Source of the DNA: Candidatus Ratteibacteria bacterium
GTDB taxonomy: Bacteria > Ratteibacteria > UBA8468 > B48-G9 > JAFGKM01
Assembly (NCBI GenBank): GCA_028697565.1
Contig: JAQVEU010000038.1
Span: 1-7,075 of the forward strand
Reading direction: 5' to 3'
Length of the DNA: 7,075 nt
Below, piece by piece: positions 1 through 4,500 of the stretch. The notes below the pieces were generated by a model. The model saw only the letters and a program-made list of their open reading frames with translations, did no database searches and was not told where the DNA came from. Within the stretch, counting starts at the first letter, position 1, and each line of letters opens with the position of its first letter. Both the position numbers and the translations under genes were made by a program.

Positions 1-525
1 CTGGTCTTACCCCATGGTGTTGGAAAATCAGTAAGAGTAGTTGCCTTTGCAACAGGAGGAGATGTAGAAAAAGTAAAAGAGGCAGGAGCCGATTATATAG
101 GTGGAGAAGAACTGGCAGAAAAAATAAAAAATGGATTTATGGATTTTGATAGCGTGGTAGCCACACCAGATATGATGAAGGTGGTATCTCCTCTTGGAAA
201 GATATTAGGTCCTCGTGGACTTATGCCAAATCCCAAAAGTGGAACTGTAACAAAAGATTTAAAAAATATTATTTCGGAACTTAAAAAAGGTAGAATAGAA
301 TTCAGAATGGATAAAGATGGTAATATACACATTCCAGTGGGTAAGATATCGTTTGACAGAGAAAAATTGATTGACAATATACATTCTGCTTTAAAAACGG
401 TTTTGTCATCAAAACCTTCTAATGTAAAAGGGAATTTTATCCGTTCTCTTGCACTTTCCTTAACAATGTCTCCTTCTGTAAAAGTAGATCAAGGAAAGGT
501 ATTAAAAGAGATTGAATCTCTCTAA
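1..525 (+). CDS. rplA: 50S ribosomal protein L1 (5' partial)
   Basis: This is the large-subunit protein of the L1 stalk. It binds 23S rRNA and assists release of deacylated tRNA from the E site; in several bacteria it also represses its own mRNA. Frame 1 is open from the first base to the TAA at 523-525, giving 174 codons. The family is about 230 residues long, so roughly the first 60 residues lie before the window. Visible conserved parts are the opening LPHGVGKSVRV, the ATPDMM segment, and the L1 signature GPRGLMPNPKSGTVT at about 210-255. The C-terminal half (KGRIEFRMDKDG, then IHIPVGK) matches the family to its end. The ATG at 139 is an internal methionine and not the start, because homology continues upstream of it. 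It is followed after 15 bp by rplJ, so the two are co-transcribed. Identification is very secure. Confidence 0.97.
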   Translation: MVLPHGVGKSVRVVAFATGGDVEKVKEAGADYIGGEELAEKIKNGFMDFDSVVATPDMMKVVSPLGKILGPRGLMPNPKSGTVTKDLKNIISELKKGRIEFRMDKDGNIHIPVGKISFDREKLIDNIHSALKTVLSSKPSNVKGNFIRSLALSLTMSPSVKVDQGKVLKEIESL

Positions 526-529
526 ATCC

Positions 530-533
530 GGAG
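530..533 (+). promoter_or_regulatory. ribosome binding site of rplJ
   Basis: A GGAG core sits 7 nt before the ATG at 541, inside the 15-bp rplA-rplJ gap. It fixes the rplJ start. The gap is too short for the separate promoter and long L10 leader that E. coli has here. Confidence 0.8.
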
Positions 534-540
534 TTTAAAT

Positions 541-1092
541 ATGGGAAGATTAACCAAAAAGAAGAAAGAAGAATTTGTGAAACAAATGAGTGAAGATATA
601 AAAAGTAACAATTTGAATTTTATTATCGGGTTTTCAGGTCTTTCTGTTCCCGAAATACAACAGATAAGAGAAGGACTAAAAGAAGAAGGATGTAAGATGA
701 GGGTGGTAAAAAATACTCTTTTGGAAAGGGTTTATCAAAAGATTGGTTATGAAGAGATGTGTAAATATATAGAAGGACCTGCATTTATTGTCTGGACAAA
801 CGCAAATGATGAAATAGGAGTTGTAAAGAAAATCTATAATTTCCAGAAACAGTTAGGAAAAATAGATGTGAAAGCAGCTCTTGTTAGTAATAAACTCCTC
901 TCTTCAAAAGAATTATCATTAATAGAAAAACTGCCAGGAAAGAAAGAAATTGAAGTTAAAATTGTCTGGTGTCTTAAAATGCCAGTGATAAGAATTATCA
1001 ATGCACTAAACTTCCCTGCCTTAAGAGTAACAAATAGCATTAAACAGATAGCGAACAACAAAAGAAAGGAGATAGAAAATGGAAAAAGTTGA
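541..1092 (+). CDS. rplJ: 50S ribosomal protein L10
   Basis: L10 is the base of the ribosomal stalk. Its N-terminal domain binds 23S rRNA together with L11, and its C-terminal helix carries the L7/L12 dimers that recruit translation GTPases. The product is 183 residues, slightly longer than the usual 165-175. Family hallmarks are a lysine-rich N-terminus (TKKKKEEFV, residues 5-13), the FSGLSVPEIQQIREGL region (31-46), RVVKNTLL (54-61) and EGPAFIVW (78-85). The C-terminal part, from about residue 130, is divergent, but it is helical in character and ends in a lysine-rich tail, as expected for the L7/L12-binding helix. The start is set by a GGAG 7 nt upstream. The 3' end overlaps rplL by 14 bp, so the two are probably translationally coupled. 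L10 usually represses this operon through a leader upstream of rplJ; no such leader fits here, so any control must lie elsewhere. Confidence 0.96.
   Translation: MGRLTKKKKEEFVKQMSEDIKSNNLNFIIGFSGLSVPEIQQIREGLKEEGCKMRVVKNTLLERVYQKIGYEEMCKYIEGPAFIVWTNANDEIGVVKKIYNFQKQLGKIDVKAALVSNKLLSSKELSLIEKLPGKKEIEVKIVWCLKMPVIRIINALNFPALRVTNSIKQIANNKRKEIENGKS
1065..1071 (+). promoter_or_regulatory. ribosome binding site of rplL, inside rplJ
   Basis: AAAGGAG ends 7 nt before the rplL ATG at 1079. It lies within the last codons of rplJ, so the L10 C-terminal tail is encoded by the same bases that start L7/L12 translation. A strong site suits the need for several L7/L12 copies per L10. Confidence 0.8.
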
Positions 1093-1480
1093 AAAGAATG
1101 TATTGGATGAAATTGTTGAGAAGATTGAAAAACTTTCTGCCTTAGAACTTGCGGATCTGGCAAAGAGATTAGAAGAGAAATTCGGCATTGAAGGAATGAT
1201 GGCTCCTGCTGCGGTAATGAGCACACCAGCAGGTAGTACCGCAACAGCAGAGGAAAAGAAGGAAGAAAAAACCACTTTTGATGTAATTATGAAGTCAGCA
1301 GGTGCAAATAAGATACAGGCAATTAAAGTGGTGCGAGAAATAACAAACCTGGGACTAAAAGAAGCAAAAGAATTTGTGGAGTCATTACCAAAGCCAATCA
1401 AGGAAAAAGCAAGTAAGGAAGAGGTGGAAGAAATAAAGAACAAAATGACGGCAATTGGTGCAGAAATAGAAGTCAAATAA
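1079..1480 (+). CDS. rplL: 50S ribosomal protein L7/L12
   Basis: L7/L12 is the multi-copy stalk protein whose C-terminal domain contacts EF-Tu, EF-G, IF2 and RF3. The product is 133 residues, a little longer than the usual 120-130. The N-terminal dimerisation and L10-binding domain spans about residues 1-37 (helical, with LSALELADLAKRLEEKFG). A flexible hinge follows at about 38-64, rich in Ala, Pro, Thr and then Lys/Glu. The globular C-terminal domain runs from TTFDVIMKSAGANKIQAIK (65-83) through the factor-binding LGLKEAKEFVE (91-101) to the standard ending GAEIEVK. All key positions are conserved. It starts inside the end of rplJ and is followed after 23 bp by rpoBC. No hairpin resembling the E. 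coli rplL-rpoB attenuator fits in that gap. Identification is secure. Confidence 0.97.
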   Translation: MEKVEKNVLDEIVEKIEKLSALELADLAKRLEEKFGIEGMMAPAAVMSTPAGSTATAEEKKEEKTTFDVIMKSAGANKIQAIKVVREITNLGLKEAKEFVESLPKPIKEKASKEEVEEIKNKMTAIGAEIEVK

Positions 1481-1486
1481 ATCCAC

Positions 1487-1492
1487 AGGAGG
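1487..1492 (+). promoter_or_regulatory. ribosome binding site of rpoBC
   Basis: A full AGGAGG lies in the 23-bp gap after rplL. Its spacing to the ATG at 1504 is 11 nt, slightly long but workable. It is the only Shine-Dalgarno sequence that appears to serve the whole beta-beta' frame. Confidence 0.8.
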
Positions 1493-1503
1493 GAAAGATA
1501 AAA

Positions 1504-4500
1504 ATGAAAGTGGAAATTCCAGATTTACTCGGGGTTCAGAAAACCCCCTATGAAGAATTTCTTCAGAAAGATGTGCCTCCTGACAGGAGAAAAAAAACCG
1601 GACTTGAAGAGATTTTTAATAAAGTTTTCCCTGTGGAAAGTGAGGATGAACTTTTTGTATTAGAATATGTCCATTATATATTAGAAGAGCCGGTTGAAAG
1701 CATTGAAGAATGTATTGAAAAAAAGGCAACCTATGAGTCCCGTTTGAAGGTTAAGTTTCGTATTGTATTAAGAGAACTGGACAAACAGACAAATGAAAAA
1801 AGAGTAAAATTTATAAGGGAACAGGAGATATATATAGGCAGTATCCCTTTAATGACAGAAAATGGTAGTTTTATAATAAACGGAATAGAAAGGGTAATAG
1901 TTAATCAATTAGAAAGATGTCCTGGTGTATATTTCAGTAGAGAAGAAGGACCTACAGGAATAAATATTTCCTATTCAGCCAAGATATTTCCCTCCCGTGG
2001 TATGTGGCTTGAGATACATGTTGATAATCATAACTGTCTTGTAATTTATATGGGAAGGAAAAAAGTTTTATTATCCACTTTTTTTAGAGCCCTTGGATAC
2101 GACGATGAAAAAATTCTCAGGATGTTTTATGCTGACCCTTCCGAGATAAAATCAGACGCTATTCTTCTGACAACTATAGATTATGATGATACAAAAACCC
2201 GGGAGGAAGCACTGAAAAAGATTTATACAGAGCTACGACCAGGGTATCCACTAATTTTAAAAGAAGCAGAAAAATACTTCTATAGTCAATTTTTCACATC
2301 AGAGATATATGACCTTTCAGAAGCAGGGAGAATACAGATAAATAAAAAATTACATCTTGATTTTACAGAAAGATATCTGAAAGAGGAAGATATAATAGAA
2401 ACAACCCGGTATTTGTTAAACCTGATAGAAAAAGGGGTGGGAGAGATTGATGATATAGACCACCTTGGAAATAAACGGGTTCGTGTTTCTGCTGAAATTA
2501 TAAGTGAATATATATATGAAGGACTTATACGTCTTGCAAGATTTTCTAAAGAAAAAATGGTAATGCTTGATAAACGTAAAATCGGTAGTACAAAACCACA
2601 AGAAATAGTAAATGGTAGGGTTTTTATGACTGTGGTAAATGACTTTTTCGCCAGAAATCAGCTTTCACAATTTTTAGATAAGATAAATCCTCTTGCTGAA
2701 ATAACTCATAAAAGAAGAGTTACTGCTATCGTTAGAAAAAAAAAGAGAGCAGGTTTTGAGGTAAGGGATGTTCACTATACACATTTTGGACGGTTATGCC
2801 CAATAGAAACACCAGAAGGGGCTAACATCGGCCTCATAAATTCTTTAACAGTATATTCCCAGATAGATAATTTCGGTTTTATAAAGACCCCATACTTTAA
2901 AGTAGACCAAGGAAAGGTAACAAATACGATAGAATATTTTTCAGCAGACAAGGAAGATGAATTTATAATTGCACCTCCTGATACTCCAATAGACCAGACA
3001 ACCAATATGATTATTCCTAAGGAACTTACAGTCAGGACAAAAGGAGGTAATTTTGAAGAGGTACCCAGAGAAAGTATAGATTATATCAGTATATCTCCCG
3101 TCCAGTTGTTAAGTGTCAGTGCATCTCTGATTCCATTTCTTGAACATGATGATTCAAATCGTGCTCTGATGGGTTCAAACATGCAAAGGCAGGCAGTGCC
3201 ACTTGTAAGGAATGAAAGTCCCCTTGTAAAAACAGGAATGGAAAAATTTGTTATAAGGGACAGTGGTGTTGTTGTAAAAGCAAAAGCAGATGGTATTGTA
3301 AGCTATGCCGATGGTAGTAAAATTATAGTAAAAAAGGATAAAAAAGGTCTTTTCCCATGGAAAGATGAAGATGTATATAAACTTAACAATTTTACCCGTA
3401 CCAATCAAGATACATGTTTTCATCAGAGACCAACAGTAAAAATAGGTGATAGTGTAGTGAAAGGACAAATAATTTCTGATGGTCCTGCTGCTTCAAAAAA
3501 CGGTGAGTTAGCACTCGGGAAAAATCTCTTAGTAGCATTTATGCCATGGCATGGATATAATTATGAAGACGCTGTCATCCTTAATGAACGTGTGTTAAAA
3601 GAGGATATATTTACTTCCATCCATATAAAAGAATTTGAGATAGAGGCACGAGAAACAGAACTTGGACCAGAAGAAATCACCTCAGACCTCCCCAATACTC
3701 CAGAAGAACGGCTTAAAAACCTTGATGAAGATGGTATTGTAAGAGTAGGTGCAGAAGTAGAACCTGATGATATACTTGTAGGTAAGGTAACTCCAAGAGG
3801 TGAATCTGAACTGACACCGGAAGAAAAGTTGTTGAGGGTAATCTTCGGAGAAAAAGCAAAAGATGTTCAAAATACTTCTCTAAAAGTCCCACCCGGAATA
3901 AAAGGAACGGTTATCAATGTAAGAAAATATACACGTAGAGAAAATCTTTCCAAGGAAGAAGAGGCAGAGATACACAAGACGTTAAAAGAACTACAAATAC
4001 AGTATAAAGAGAAAAAAAATATTATAGAAAAAGTTATTACAGAAGAATTGAAAAAATTTGCTGAGAAGCAAGCGATAAAACATCGTGTTCTACCAAATCC
4101 TGATGGCTGGGAAAGTTTTCTCAACAAGGTACCGGAAAAATATAAAGATGTCGTACAAAAAATTATAGATATTGGTAAACAAGAACTTGAACGGATTGAA
4201 AAAGATTTTGAGAATGAGAAATCCAAGATAAAAAAAGGTCCCGAACTTGATCCCGATGTTATTACAAAAGTAGTAATAGAGATTGCAGACAAGAAAAAAG
4301 TAGATGTTGGTGACAAGATGAGTGGAAGGCACGGAAATAAAGGAGTCGTCTCCAAGATACTTCCTGAAGAAGATATGCCTTTCCTTAAAGATGGAACTCC
4401 TGTGGATATGATTTTAAATCCTTTAGGTGTCCCTTCAAGAATGAATATAGGGCAGGTACTTGAAATACACCTAGGTAAAGCACTGAAAGCACTTGGCTAT

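Noticed and set aside
139..141. ATG as possible start of a short L1
   Set aside because: L1 homology (LPHGVGKSVRV and onward) runs in frame from base 1, so this is an internal Met of a gene cut by the window edge.
834..1476. Minus-strand open frames opposite rplJ and rplL
   Set aside because: They are mirror frames of well-identified ribosomal protein genes and have no recognisable protein character of their own.
1481..1503. Terminator or attenuator between rplL and the polymerase gene
   Set aside because: The 23 bp consist of a purine-rich Shine-Dalgarno region without an inverted repeat or U-tract.
2731..2748. Frameshift error as the cause of the missing GPGGL motif
   Set aside because: Conserved sequence is in the same frame on both sides, and the intervening bases encode no Gly-Pro-Gly-Gly in any frame. 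A compensated double error is unlikely.
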